64,000 nt of DNA from Rhipicephalus microplus (GCF_043290135.1 NC_134700.1:76686000-76749999), one strand, 5' to 3'; positions 10,270 through 21,430 are shown, numbered from the stretch's first letter. Numbers and translations are program-made. The notes: generated by a model from the letters alone, not told the origin.

Positions 10270-10297
10270 TTTCGACCGGTGGACCGGTCTTCATCAG
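10270..10297 (-). ncRNA. Hammerhead ribozyme core, CTGATGA...GAAA
   Basis: On the minus strand, CTGATGA (10297-10291) is followed by A and a perfect six-base-pair stem II, GACCGG/CCGGTC closing a TCCA loop, then GAAA (10273-10270). All conserved core bases are present. Stem III and the cleavage triplet cannot be fixed by eye: TCGTTGG follows. It lies on the opposite strand from the Penelope RT, consistent with an inverted terminal copy. Confidence 0.7.
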
Positions 10298-10309
10298 GGT
10301 TTGCGAACA

Positions 10310-11039
10310 TGCCGCATCGACATGACGGTGCAAGAAGGAAACGGGAGAGACGGGCAAATTAGGAAGTTTTACATGGTTGCATATGCTGTGTCGAACAGTT
10401 CTCTTCGTCTTAATTGCTGAAGCAAGCAAGAAAGAGTAGAAAGAAAGAGAGAACACTGCGAGAGGCCTCATTCAGAGTGCGGCACGAATCGTGTATATGG
10501 GTGAAATATAAATAAATGGAACCGCAGAATGCAAATAAACAGACTGAAACTCATAAAAGTAAAGATAAGTAAAAAATAATAGAAAGCAAAATCGGGAGTG
10601 GAAGGAGAAAGAAAGAAGGGAATAGGGCGTCTTACACCGCGCGTCGTTAAAGGTCGCGGAGGGACATCGTTGGTGAGCTTGGGTGGCAGGCAATTACTTG
10701 TAGGAAAACGGGGGATTCCGGCCAAGACGGCCCCTATCCGGCCCCTTCCGTGGTCACTTAGGAAAAAGTAAAGGAGAAACAGGCGTTTTGTTTTCACTGA
10801 AGCTATACTGACACGTTCTATATTTCGGTGGGGGGCGCAGATTTCGGGGCGATGATGTTGAAAACGCACAAGGCCGTTTGAGAAGTAAAGGCTAAATCTA
10901 GAGGCAGAAGACACATGTTGTCACTATGACTGCCTGCATGTATCCAGCCCCCTTGTACCACTCCCCGAAGCGCCTGTGATTGAAACCAGCTGGCGCTGGT
11001 TGGGCTCTCCCACTTACAGATAACAAGGCATGCCTTGTG
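10310..11039. other. Unassigned stretch upstream of Penelope RT
   Basis: There is no convincing coding frame. Minus-strand frames here are rich in Phe/Leu/Ser and lack family motifs. Purine-rich (AAGAAAGAGAG) and GC-rich parts alternate. It may be the 5' part of the Penelope-like element or unrelated sequence. Confidence 0.4.
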
Positions 11040-11907
11040 TAATTTTCGTTTCCGATCGGACGTGAAAATACCAGACGGAACATTCCTCGTAGCGTTTGGA
11101 TGTTAATTCACCCTACACAAATATTCCACACGACGATGGTGTAAGGCCACTTGTTGAATCGTATGACACCCACAACCCTATCATATATCCAAGATAAAAA
11201 GTACTTGAAATCTTAAGAAAACTTGTACTGGAATTGAACAGCTTTGAAATTAACAATCAGTACTACCTTCAAATCAATGGCACAACAATGGGCACAAGAC
11301 TGGCCCCAAACTACGCTAACGTATTCATGCACCATATAGAGACCCATTTTCTTTCATCTTGCGATATCAATCCTTTGATCTATGAACGGTACCTAGACAA
11401 CATATTCAAGATTTGGACACATTCGGAAAACGAACTGCTCAAATTCATACAGGCATTTAACCAAGTGCATCCCAGCATTTATTTTACACACTCCTACTCT
11501 AACACTGAAATAAGCTTCCTTGATGTACTTTTTCAAATGAACGATGTTGCGTTGGTAAATAGCGTATACAGAAAACCTACGGGCAGGCAACAATACCTGC
11601 ACTTCAAAAGCTGCCACCTGCGACACAGCTAGACCAGCATTCCCTATTCCCAAGCACAGAGATTCCGACAAATCTGCTGGCGCACCAAGGACTTTCACAA
11701 AAACAGCACACATATGCGTAAAGTACTCTTTCACTCAAAATACCCGCCAGCGATCATGATGATGCCATCAAAAAAGCGGAAAATCAGGACCACCACACTC
11801 TTCTACACCACCGAAAAGATGCCGACCAGCACCGTAAAAAAATTGGTATTAACTTTCACGAGCAACTCACCCAACGTAAACAAGGTCCTAAGAGAACACT
11901 TTACATA
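11040..11907 (+). pseudogene. Penelope-type reverse transcriptase
   Basis: Fragments KIPDGTFLVAF and, after a +1 shift, DVNSPYTNIPHDDG (motif A) lead into the open frame 11234-11632, with INGTTMGTRLAPNYANVF and the catalytic box RYLDNIFKIW at 11387-11416. Penelope RTs normally have YxDD; here the second Asp is Asn (AAC, 11399-11401), so catalysis is probably lost. Thumb and connection pieces (SIPYSQAQRFRQICW) continue in other frames to 11907. The product would copy the element's RNA at a nicked chromosomal target. Confidence 0.88.
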
Positions 11908-12430
11908 TTGAAACATAGCGTGCGACTATCCCAAATTTTCACTTCTCCTCCTTGTGGCGTGTACAAGCGGCCGAACACTATAAAAGATTATATGATAAAT
12001 TCAAAGATAGGCGTGAAACCTCAAACAGGGTGTCGCCGTTGCGGGAAAAGCAGATGCAAAGTATGCAAACGCATGAAGACAACAAAAGTGGCGGAAAGCA
12101 CCCTTTCGGATTTTAAGCACAGGATAAGAGGTGCACTGGACTGTGACACGGATAACGTCATATACCTTCTGGAATGTGAGGTATGTAACATGCAATACGT
12201 GGGCCAGACAGACACTTCGTTTTGAATTAGATTCAACAACTATCGGATGCATGTACGTTTTCTGCCAGGCACAGTACATTGAAAGACCGCAGCTTTCATG
12301 ACACCATGGTTACACTATTGGAAAGCAATTTTTGAACAATCAGAGAACGAGAACAACAGGAATCTTAGTTTATCTACAAATTCAACACGACAAAAAACAT
12401 AATGAATGAACACCCAGGCACTCTGTAAGC
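11908..12430 (+). pseudogene. GIY-YIG endonuclease domain of Penelope-like element
   Basis: The frame 11908-12225 reads PPCGVYKRPNTIKDYMI, GCRRCGKSRCKVCKRM (paired Cys, a linker zinc motif), then NVIYLLECEVCNMQYVGQT. The VIY and YVG words form the GIY-YIG catalytic core that nicks target DNA. A TGA at 12223 cuts it. Homologous sequence continues to about 12430 in another frame (FHDTMVTLLESNF, MNEHPGTL) with further stops. Confidence 0.88.
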
Positions 12431-13100
12431 GTTACGATCACTAAAAGATGCAAATGCTCCTCTCTAATCAGGCCTCTGCCCTTGGCCTCCCATTACGACA
12501 ATAATATTACTGCTTAACAAAGCTTTTATCGTATGCATCTAACAATAGACAAATGGTTTGAACTTCAAGCAAAGCCATAACTCACAGATAAGTGGTATGG
12601 GATGTCGTACAGTCCCCCCCCCCTTTTTTTTCTTTTTTTCCTCTTCGTTTCCTTCACTGACAGGAGCCAATGCATATGATGAATATGGATGGTGGCGCCA
12701 CAGTTACCGGCTCTTTTATATCTTCTAACGCAACCGACATGCACTTGAAGCGCTTAAGGTCTCCCCACTGATATGTCGTAAACTTCAAAGGAGGGCAAGC
12801 TGCCAGCAGATTGCACCGGTAGGTGAAATGCAAAAACGGTGGTCACGATGTTCACTTTGGTGAAGGGTGGGTGCGTGGGAGGTATTGTGAACAAAGACGA
12901 CATTGCTCGTTTACGTTCGTTTTACTCTAATGCGTTCTTGCTTCTTACTAATCTCGTCGTCTCTCTATTGCTTTTGTCTAACGTTTCTTCCTCTTGTTTC
13001 TGCTTTTTTTTGTTGTTGTTAATATTATTTTCCTTCTGTACCCTTCTCTCCTGTCTCGAGAAGCTATAGGAAGACACGAAAATGTGTTAATAATATTATG
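12431..13100 (+). other. Penelope 3' untranslated/unassigned region
   Basis: No supported gene. A pyrimidine-rich tract lies at 12616-12650 and a T-rich stretch at 12950-13035. A small open frame at 12839-13069 is Leu/Ser/Phe-rich and lacks recognisable motifs. Confidence 0.5.
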
Positions 13101-13133
13101 CCGTGAAAAAGACAGGGCTCCCATCGAAACGTC
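13101..13133 (+). ncRNA. Decayed hammerhead-like motif at Penelope 3' end
   Basis: TGAAAAAGACAGGG...CCATC-GAAACGTC keeps the GAAACGTC end and part of a stem II (GACAGGG), but the CUGANGA core is damaged (GTGAAAA). The position at the 3' end, in the sense orientation, fits a terminal-repeat ribozyme remnant. Confidence 0.45.
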
Positions 13134-13179
13134 GGCTGAATAAATGGTTGTTATGAGAAAGTGCCTATACATATACATT

Positions 13180-13308
<129 letters not shown>

Positions 13309-13357
13309 TGTTACGTCTCAAATAGGGGTGCGCGGGTTTATTGAACACAAGGTTGGA
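13309..13357 (-). repeat. LTR remnant of element C (3' side)
   Basis: TGTTACGTCTCAAATAGGGG matches the start of the 16201 LTR (TGTTACGTTTGAAGTAGGGG), and similarity continues for only about 35 bases (GTGCGCGGGTTT). RT-coding sequence follows at once. The junction marks the internal deletion. Confidence 0.75.
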
Positions 13358-14222
13358 TGTAAATGACACTTCTTCAAATTAAGAGCCAGACCAGTGTTTC
13401 TAATGCGTATCAGAAGAATGTCCACGCGTTCGTTATGCTCACAAAATGTGCGCCTAAAGATCGCGATGTCATATCGAGGTAGCACATACAGGTGTTCCAT
13501 TTTAGGCTACGCAGAATCCTATCCATGCACCTTTTAAATGTGGCAGGGGCGTTACACAATCCACACGTCATTACGTTAAATTAATAAATTCCATTATGAA
13601 AACAATTTTTTCTTGTCCACTGGATGCATAGAAACCTGCCAGTAGCCTGAACGTAAATCGGTAGACGAAAATTAGAACGCCGAATGGAGACAGTCGAAGG
13701 CGTCATGGATTCGTGGAAGAAAATAGACATCTTTTTTTCGTGATGTAGTTCAAACGGCAATATTCGACACAAAATCTCCGGGTACCGTCTTTCTTTTTCA
13801 CAAGAATCACAGGAGCTGGCCAAGGGCCCAACAATTCTTGAATTATGCCCTTCTGGAGGACTTCACGCACTTGATTGTATATTATCTTGCGCTCGGATGG
13901 CGATACTTGGTACGGTGTTTGTCGTAGGGGCTGTATTTACGCTGTGACGTGTACGACATGGAGGAGACGAAGGCGTATGATCAATCTGGGAAAAATCGAA
14001 AACTTGCAAATACTTTATTAGAACGTCCACAAGCATACTGCGCTTGTCGGCAGTCAGTGACTTATGAGCCATATGTAAAATGTTTAAACTGTGTGAGCAG
14101 GTGATCACTTGGTAATCACGTTGAACGTCGCTGACGACCGGCGAATGTTCATTAAACGATGCTAGCTTAAGTCCTCCTTTTAGCAGCACCAGTTCGTTTG
14201 AACAATTAATTGTCCAAAGTAC
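13357..14222 (-). pseudogene. RT fragment of element C
   Basis: Read right to left, the RT fingers include PAPVILVKKKDG (about 13810) and a damaged FCVEY block, followed by the palm and, near 13470-13480, CMCYLD with an extra two bases before the second Asp, so the YLDD box is frameshifted. It ends at LALNLKKCH near 13360. The thumb, RNase H and integrase are gone. The start of the segment (13863-14189) is the PR-RT linker. Confidence 0.78.
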
Positions 14223-14760
14223 CTAAGGGCGTTCCCTCACTGAGATTATGCAGAGGGCTGCCATCGTGTTCTTTTTTATACAACTTAAATGGGAAGGCTC
14301 CACCAGCACGTCAAACGTGGTATTGTTGTCATTAATATGCGAAGAAACTACTGCAACACATACAGCACAGAAGGTTGGAACAACGGTATCTTCGTAGACT
14401 CGGAGCACACCGTGTTCCCTGCCCGAATTCTCGATAAGTCTATGAGGAACCACGTGACTAATGATAAACTCGCCATTTCGGCAATCTACAGTGGCCCCAG
14501 TCATTCGCAGGAAATCTATGCCCAGAATGATGTCATGCATGCTTCATGGAAGAGCTGTGAATTCAGTCACAAACACTTGATCACCCAGCGACGCTGCCGA
14601 CGTACAAACACCAATTAAACACAGCAAGTTGCCACCCACGCCAGAGAATATTACCACTTTGTCCCACAGAAGCATTACTTTTCGTCCCAAACAAGCTCTG
14701 AACACGGCACTCATGATCGACACGGTAGTTCCAGTGTCCACCAAAGCCGTTGTATGTACA
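14223..14760 (-). pseudogene. Retropepsin of element C
   Basis: Two frames carry the domain. ALVDTGTTVSIMSAVFRACL (about 14750-14690) has the DTG active site, and HDIILGIDFLRMTGATVDC (about 14537-14480) is the second signature. They are separated by a frame change near 14544. Confidence 0.82.
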
Positions 14761-16200
14761 CCCTTAAAAAACGTGCACTGTTTTTAAACAAAAACACCAG
14801 TGGACGTATCTCTACTTCCAGCGAGTCCCCAGCGACCTCACCCGCAGTAGCCGCGCTGCCTAGTTTTTCTGATGTGGGGATAGGTAATGGCGACAGGGCG
14901 ACGGTGACCGGTGCACTCGAGGTGCTGGAGGTAGTGTCACCCTTCAGTTGGAGGCCGGAGAAGTGTTGCGAAAGTGCTCCTGCCGGAAGCTGCTGTTGAG
15001 TCTTGGTTAGCTGGTTCAGAGTTCTTCAAGAGGTAGGACACCAGGCTGCTGAGTCCAGGGGGGTGGCAGTACGCAGCCTGGTATTCGCGAGCTATTCCAG
15101 TGCCTTGATCTGTGACCAGTCACGCCGCAGTTGCAGCGCACAGGAGCTGGGCGTAGTCGTCACAGCGCCTCGACGTGATCTGGCATGTTGGCACGGTAAG
15201 TGCGACGCACATCATCGTTCACTGGCCGGTGGTATGGTCGTTCGTTACGGCAGCACAGAAGATACAGCAGTCTCTAGTAGTAAGTCGGGCTTGAGCGATA
15301 GCTACGCCGAGATTCCGCAACTCCACAGCGTTGACGGATTGATTCTCGAAATCCTGAAGCTACGAGGTAGCCATGTCTTGCGGGAAACGGTGCCGAGAGG
15401 CGCCAGCCACTTCACGCGCCACATTTTTCTGTCTGCCTAGCTCTTCTCGAACAATCTGACGGATGGTTGTAGCAAGGTCAACAGGTGGTACTGCGTGTAC
15501 GCTGGCCACCATATGAAACTGGCCAGGCGGGCAAACTTCAGCTATATTCTGCGCTGCTTCAGTGTCTTAAACTTCTGGCAGTGTTCAATGACATCTGACA
15601 CGCAATTAAGACTTTCTTTGCTTATTTGGAAGCTTTACACATCCTCAGCAATATCTTTCAACAAATATCCCACTTTGTCTTTTCGTACATGCTGCAATCT
15701 ACTTGGCTACAGAGCACGAAAATATCTTCTTTGTACATCATACAGGTATCACCGGGCAATTGAGCCCGCTGTGCAAGAGTCTGCTTAGCAAGCTTTTTTT
15801 GCGCAGCAGTGCTACTGAAGCACTTGGTTGTCTCAGCAACAAGGTGTTCCCACGTCATCAGCATGTCCTGATGGTTCTCTTACCAGACGAGTGCAACGTC
15901 CGAGAGGTAAAAAAACCACACGAGACAGCTGGGAGGCAGCATCTCATTTGTTGTATTGTCTTGCCCGTTTGTAGTGCTTGAGCCATGCGTCTACGTCGTC
16001 ATTGGCCTTCGGGGAGAAGGTTCGTGGCTCTTTGCGATGCGGCCAAAAAGTGCTGGTGGCTGGTTCCCGAGCTTCTGCTTCGTCTGGTATGATGCGCGAA
16101 GGGGGTGGCAGGTCGGTGAGGCGACAACCCTGGTAAAGTCTGAAGGGTAGCCGTCTCGTCGTTGGTTGTTATACCCAGTACCCAGCTACTTCCGCTAGTC
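14761..16200 (-). pseudogene. gag of element C, degenerate
   Basis: A capsid fragment TWEHLVAETTKCFSSTAA...QRAQLPGDTCMMYKEDI (15861-15700) is typical of gag in this group. EHCQKFKTLK-like sequence follows in another frame near 15570. No intact zinc knuckle is visible. The primer-binding site, related to ACTGGTGGAGGTGCTGGG, is just left of 16201 (ACTAGCGGAAGTAGCTGGG on the minus strand). Confidence 0.65.
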
Positions 16201-16340
16201 TGTTACGTTTGAAGTAGGGGTGCGGGGGTTTTCGAGTTGAAGGCTCGGATGGCGAGGCCGCACTGGACAAAGCTGCCGAGACGAGAGATCTTCTTCCAAA
16301 GTTCACACTTCTAATCCGTCTGCTTAGTAAGGCGCACACA
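16201..16340 (-). repeat. 5' LTR of element C
   Basis: It starts TGTTACG at 16201 (plus-strand view) next to the primer-binding site. The outer end is placed at ACA 16340, but could lie a few bases further before the TA array. Confidence 0.6.
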
Positions 16341-16348
16341 CGTCTTAC

Positions 16349-16351
<3 letters not shown>

Positions 16352-16439
<88 letters not shown>

Positions 16440-16450
16440 TGTGTGTGTGT
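16352..16450. repeat. Compound (TA)n(TG)n microsatellite
   Basis: TA repeats run to about 16408 and TG repeats to 16450 with one TTTG interruption. It has the same order and composition as the array at 13183-13308 on the other side of element C. Confidence 0.96.
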
Positions 16451-17254
16451 TACTACATTTATTTACTGCTTCAGACCGCAGATGGCATGAAAAATAAAAG
16501 CTCAGGTGAGCTTGTCTAACATTCCTGGCCTGTTACAGCCCTGCTTTACGCTTTCTAAGCATACACATTGTGCGCAGACGTATACGGAAAAAAATTTGGT
16601 AGGTTCCACGTACCTTTGAAATCGACTTATGCGAAGCATGTGGAGGAAAGTGACCATGTTGTAATTTGTCTATTGAGCGACACGTCATCGAAGGACGGTG
16701 AATACATGCATTAATGTTGCACGCACAGACATGCTGAACAGTTGCAGATGTTTGTATAACCAGTTAGCACTTGCGCAACGATGCCAATTGGAACATGACT
16801 ATTAGTAACACCAGAAGCGATGAGCTGATATGAAGCACTGGGGCTTGCAAGGATGGTAGCCCTAGAAACTGATAAGTAAATCAAGTTAAGCGCATGGCAC
16901 CTAACTAAAATTGGCGTTTACCCGACGGGAACGCTGAATCATATGAGTACATATGTAAGGTTGCTAAAATTGAATAGCCAGCACTGTAACCACAATAGAC
17001 GCTTCACAAACATTAGGATCTATTTAAAAAGTAGTTCCAAGATCTAGCCTAGCTTTGTGATGGAATGTTTCATCGACACGTAAAATGCTTAGACTTGATT
17101 CCTGCTGGGACCCTGACATTTTTTGCATTCATTCCGTCAACGCTGCTGATGTTCGGTATTTTTTAACGCCCACGCTTTGAAATTTCCCACGTGTGGTTGT
17201 CGTTACTAGCCAGATACTACGTGCCAATCACCTGCGGCACATACCCCCATACCC

Positions 17255-17286
17255 GTGGCACATACCGGCCCTTGGGTATGTGCCAC
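17255..17286. repeat. 12-bp perfect inverted repeat in R1
   Basis: Arms 17255-17266 (GTGGCACATACC) and 17275-17286 (GGTATGTGCCAC) enclose eight bases. The GGCACATACC word is repeated just upstream at about 17236. Confidence 0.9.
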
Positions 17287-17401
17287 TGTCTGGCGGGAAG
17301 TGTTTTAACGACGTACGCAACAAGATTGGGACATCATTCATGTCTTGACCAGCTCGTCATATTCGCCAAGCCATCTTACCCACCCATGCTGATTTTTGTG
17401 A

Positions 17402-17444
17402 CGCTGTGACAGTGCTGTGCGTCCCGCGCACCACTGTCACAGCG
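17402..17444. repeat. 13-bp perfect hairpin in R1
   Basis: Arms 17402-17414 (CGCTGTGACAGTG) and 17432-17444 (CACTGTCACAGCG) are perfect reverse complements around a 17-base GC-rich loop. Confidence 0.92.
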
Positions 17445-17960
17445 AAAGAAGGAAGAAATCTCTTTCAGAGCCATTTTTGGGCGAAGCTCTTTAAGGCGTT
17501 GGTCTATACTTCCTACGCTGTTGTCGTACGTAGCCACCGGTGGCACACACCTGCTCTAGAGTGGGTATGGGCTATAGTGGATGCAAGATGGGAGATGGCG
17601 ATACTAGGAGTATTCACTAGATGGACGCACGGACGGACGCATGAACGGATGGACAGACAGACTAGCAGACGGACAGATGGATGGACGGACACGCGGAGCG
17701 GGTATGTACCACAGGAGATACGAGATGCGAGATGGCAGTAATTGGAGCGTTCGCTAGATGAACGCAAGGACGAACGGACACACAGACTAGAAGACGGATG
17801 AACAGATGGACGGACGCCCGAATGGACGGACTCACAAATGGACGCATGTACAGAAGGACGGATGCATGGATAGACGTACGGACGGTCGCGCGGATGAACG
17901 GAAGCAAGAACGAACGGACGGACGGAAGCTGGACGAGCTGATGGACGCTTCGCCCTACTC

Positions 17961-18532
17961 ATAATCAATCACTTCATGAATATGCTGTGATTTTAATACT
18001 ATTTTGGTAGCTGCTGCAAGCACACTTCCAGGTTACCCACTAGGATATTATTCACTGTGTAATAGGCGTTTATTCTGGCATTTTTCGTTATTTTTCGGAG
18101 AAGGGAGGTATCATTTCGACACTTGCAAAGAACTTTGCGCAACTTTTTTTGTGCTGTGGCTGACAATGATGAAGAATTATCGCAGAAGCTTTTTTAATCC
18201 CCATATTCTCCCACAGTGGGTAAGTGCCCCAGTTTATAGGTGAAGAAGATTAAGCTTTTGAAAAGGGTTCTAGCATGCGACGACCACTTGTTCAATTTGC
18301 ATATGTGACACCTCATTATATCTTCGCTGCTGTAAAACACTTTATTTATCATATTAAGGCGATTCCTTTCCCGAAATCAAGCCTGTGTAAGGCCAGTTTT
18401 CTAAGGAGGTTTAAGCACCGACCTCTTTTTTTTTCTCACGGCAAACGTTGCTGAAAAATCGCAATTATGGGGTTTCTTATTAAAAATTGTTGAGGCCATG
18501 TAATTTTAAAAGCCAGATTCAATTTGGAATAT
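17961..18532. other. Unassigned sequence left of element F
   Basis: AT-rich, with a T tract at 18426-18436. I see no gene or known repeat. It contains the left target site of element F (GGAATAT before the LTR). Confidence 0.6.
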
Positions 18533-18681
18533 TGTTACATAAAATGAGATGGGACATGACCATTTGGCAGTGTATTTACACCGATAAAACCGGAGCGCAC
18601 CACACAGAGCGAGCAAACCAGTCCTCTTCGTCGTATTCTGATCACAAAATTGTTCACCCTTCTTGCGATAGCTACGTAGCA
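18533..18681 (-). repeat. 3' LTR of element F
   Basis: It begins TGTTACATAAAATGAG and ends GCTACGTAGCA in plus-strand view. It pairs with 23512-23660 at equal length. Confidence 0.93.
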
Positions 18682-18772
18682 TTACCCCCCGGCTGTAAAA
18701 AGCACCGACTCGGTGCACTTTATACGTGTTCTTCAGAAGGAGGGAGGTATGGTTTCAACTTACTGACGTGGA

Positions 18773-19816
18773 CTACATGATGGGGGGTGTTTGCAGACAC
18801 GTTGACCCAGAGACTGGAATGGCCTCATAGGTAACGTCCGTTACCCGTCGTATGATACGGCAAGGTTCCTTGTACGGAGATAGCAACTTCTCTGACAATC
18901 CAACACGATGAACTGGGTACCAAAGAAGAACTAGAGAACCAGGTGAGAAGTCAACGTCGGCATGCTTGCTGTCGTAGAGAGCCTTCTGGGTTGCTTGTGA
19001 AGCCAACAGCCTAGAGCGGGCAATCTGACGTGCGTTGTCGGCACGAGCGATAGCATCACGTACGTATTCGCTCGGCGGAGGTGTAGTAGTCGGTAAAAGG
19101 GTGTCCAGTGGTAAGGTCGGATTGCGGGCATAGAGCTAATAAAAAGGTGAATAACCTGCTGTATCATGACGAGATGAATTAAAGGCAAACGTCACGTGAG
19201 GTAGCGCTTGATCCCAGTCATGGTGGTCAGATGAGCCATACATTTACAGCATGTCCGTGAGGGTGCGATTTAGGCGTTTGGTAAGGCCATTTGTTTGATG
19301 ACGGTAGGAAGTGGTCAGTTTGTGTTGCGTTGTGGAAGAGTGCAAAAGGTCGTCGAGTACGCGTGACCAAAATGCGCGTCCACGATCGGTGAGCAATTGC
19401 CGAGGGGCACCATGATGTAGAATTACATCGTGGAGCAAACAGTCGGCAACGTCAGTAGCAGTGCTGGTGGGCAGCACTCTGGTGATGGCAAACCTGGTCA
19501 CATGGTCTATAGCAAAATCGACCCACTTGTTCTCAGAGTTTGATTCAGGGAACGGTCCGAGGAGGTCTACACCAACACAGAATAAAGGTTCGGTAGGGAT
19601 GGAGATCGGGTGAAGGAGTCCAACAGAGGGTGGGGCAGGTCGTTTTCGACGTTGGAATTTATCGCAGGAGGCCACGTAGCGTCGAACCGACCGCACAAGA
19701 CCACGCCAAAGGAAGCGGTACCGGACGTGGTCATACGTGCGAGATACACCCAAGTGGCCGGCAGCTGGTTCGTCGTGAAGCTGATGCAGGACCGCTGAAC
19801 GGAGATGGTTAGGCAC
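18773..19816 (-). pseudogene. Integrase of element F
   Basis: The N-terminal zinc region starts near 19770 (HDEPAAGHLGVSRT, CDKFQRRKRP, where one Cys of CxxC reads as Phe context). The catalytic core follows: VGVDLLGPFPESN, LLTDRGRAFWSRV, TSYRHQTNGLTKRLNR. In the last motif the catalytic Glu of the usual NGLTER word is Lys, so strand transfer would be lost. The GPY-type C-terminus (LSPYKEPCRIIRRVTDVTYEAIP) is in a separate frame at 19006-18773. Confidence 0.88.
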
Positions 19817-19872
19817 GACTAGAAGTAGCTCAGGGCCATCTGGCTGGGCACTACGACGGTACAGCGTGCCAT

Positions 19873-21430
19873 TTAGGAGATGAACATGCGGAGTGATACG
19901 TCGTTAGGGTCAGATTTCAGACGGGTAATGAGTGACGGCAAGGAAGGATCGCGACGCTGTTCGTCACCAATCTGATAAAACCTAGACATGGACATTACGC
20001 TGGGGCAAAGCTCGCCGACCGATTCATCTGCTTGGTCAAAAGGGTAGCGGGACAAGCAATCGGCGTCCAGATGGAGGCGTCCAGACTTGTAGGCAACTGA
20101 GTAGGAGTACTCCTGAAGACGCAACGCCCAACAAACACGTCGTCCAGAAGGGTCCTTCAGTGAAGAAAGCCACCAGAGGGCGTGATGATCTGTGACGACA
20201 AGGAACGGGCGGCCATACAAGTAAGGGCGAAATATCGAAACTACCCAGACAAGGGCAAAGCATTCTCGTTCTGTTATAGAGTAGTTCGCTCCAACTTTGA
20301 AAGAAACGACTTGCGTATGCAATTACACGATCAGTGCCCCGCTGAGGTTGGGCCAAAACTGCGCTGATGCCGTGACCGCTAGCATCTGTCCGCACTTCTG
20401 TAGGAGCATTTGGGTCGAAATGTGCAAGTATTGGTGGTGTCGTTAGAGCGGTGATTAGTCGAGAGAAAGCATTAGCTTGAAGAGGACTCCAGCAAAACGG
20501 GACGTCATGTTTGAGAAGGTTTGTGAGTGGGCGTGTGAGTGCCGCAAAGTCTTTTACGAACCGGCGAAAGTAAGAGCATATACCCACGAAACTGCAAACA
20601 GCATGGATAGAGCACGGAACGGGAAAGTTCGTTACTGTGCGTACTTTAGCTGGGTCTGGTCGTACACCGGAAGCGTCAACAAGGTGGCCCTACACAGTAA
20701 TTTGACGAAGGCCGAAGCGGCACTTTGAGGAATTCAACTGAATGCCGGAATGTCGGAATGTTGATAGAATGGTCGAAAAACGTTCAAGGTGTGTAGCAAA
20801 GGTGGGTGAGAAGATAATCACGTCTTCTAAATAACACAAGCACGTCGCCCATTTAAATCATTGAAGCAGCATGTCCATCGTTCTCTCGAAGGTAGCTGGG
20901 GCGTTGCAGAGACCAAACGGCATGACCTTGATTTGGTAAAGGCTGTCGGAGGTAACGAATGCAGTTTTCTCACGATCCATTACGTCTACAGCAATTTGGC
21001 AGTAGCCAGATTGGAGGTAGAGAGATGAAAAAAGTGGTGCCATGAAGACAGTCAAGTGCGTCGTCAATACGTGGAACAGGATACACGCCTTTCTTGGTTA
21101 TTTTTGAGGTGCCACTACTCAATACAGAAACGCCAGGAGCCGTCTTTCTTCTTTACCAAGACCACTGGGGAGGCCCAAGGGCTTGACGATAGTTAGATGA
21201 TGTCTTTCGATAGCTTGATGTCCACTTTCTTCTGAATCACTACTCGTTCTGATGCGGAAACGCGGTGAGGCCGACGGTGGATTGGCTCAGAGTCACCAGT
21301 GTTGATTCGGTGCTTGACAATATTAGTCTGGCTGAAGGGACTATCACAGATATAAAAAAATGTCACCGTAGGAGGCCGAAACGTGGCAGAGAGCGTCGGC
21401 CTGATCAGGCGAAAGGTCTGGTGCAATGAT
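19873..21430 (-). pseudogene. RT and RNase H of element F
   Basis: RT fingers (HRINTGDSEPIHRRPHRVSASER, about 21336-21270), palm (GYCQIAVDVMDREKTAFVTSD, MPFGLCNAPATFER) and catalytic box CYLEDVIIFS lie in several frames. The box (20837-20808) has Glu for the first Asp (codon at 20825-20827). RNase H follows ([76 protein letters not shown]). At least three frame changes break it. Confidence 0.88.

Larger units (their letters stand above)
13309..16340 (-). mobile_element. Ty3/gypsy retrotransposon C, internally deleted
   Basis: The minus strand holds LTR, primer-binding site, gag, protease and RT up to the thumb, then jumps straight to a 49-bp LTR remnant. RNase H and integrase are absent, so about 2.5 kb has been lost by family comparison. 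The shared LTR end is TGTTACGTYT at 13309 and 16201. Many stops and frameshifts are present. TA/TG microsatellites lie on both sides. Confidence 0.85.
16600..17960. repeat. Repeat family R, copy R1, with GGAC minisatellite
   Basis: Blocks shared with 47540-48800 include ACACCAGA, GAATAGCCAGCACTG, CGCTTCACAAACATTA, an ACACGTAAAATGCTT-like block and AACGCTGCTGATG, in the same order. A minisatellite of (A/T)GGACGGACG words fills 17610-17940, with a higher-order period near 138 bases (GAGATGGC...CTAGATG at 17590 and 17729). No coding frame is credible. A terminal motif ATGCGAAGCAT occurs at about 16628 and in R4 and R3. Confidence 0.75.

Noticed and set aside
10468..10914. Hydrophobic minus-strand frame of 148 codons as a membrane protein
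   Set aside because: Low-complexity Phe/Leu/Ser translation of AG-rich sequence, with no conserved motif or supporting neighbour.
13309..16340. Microsatellites on both sides of element C as its target duplication
   Set aside because: Target duplications of these elements are 4-5 bp. Two arrays of about 100 bp are better explained by insertion in or near TA/TG tracts.
17610..17940. CRISPR-like look of GGACGGAC repeats
   Set aside because: Units are short, degenerate and contiguous, without unique spacers of constant length, in a eukaryotic repeat context.
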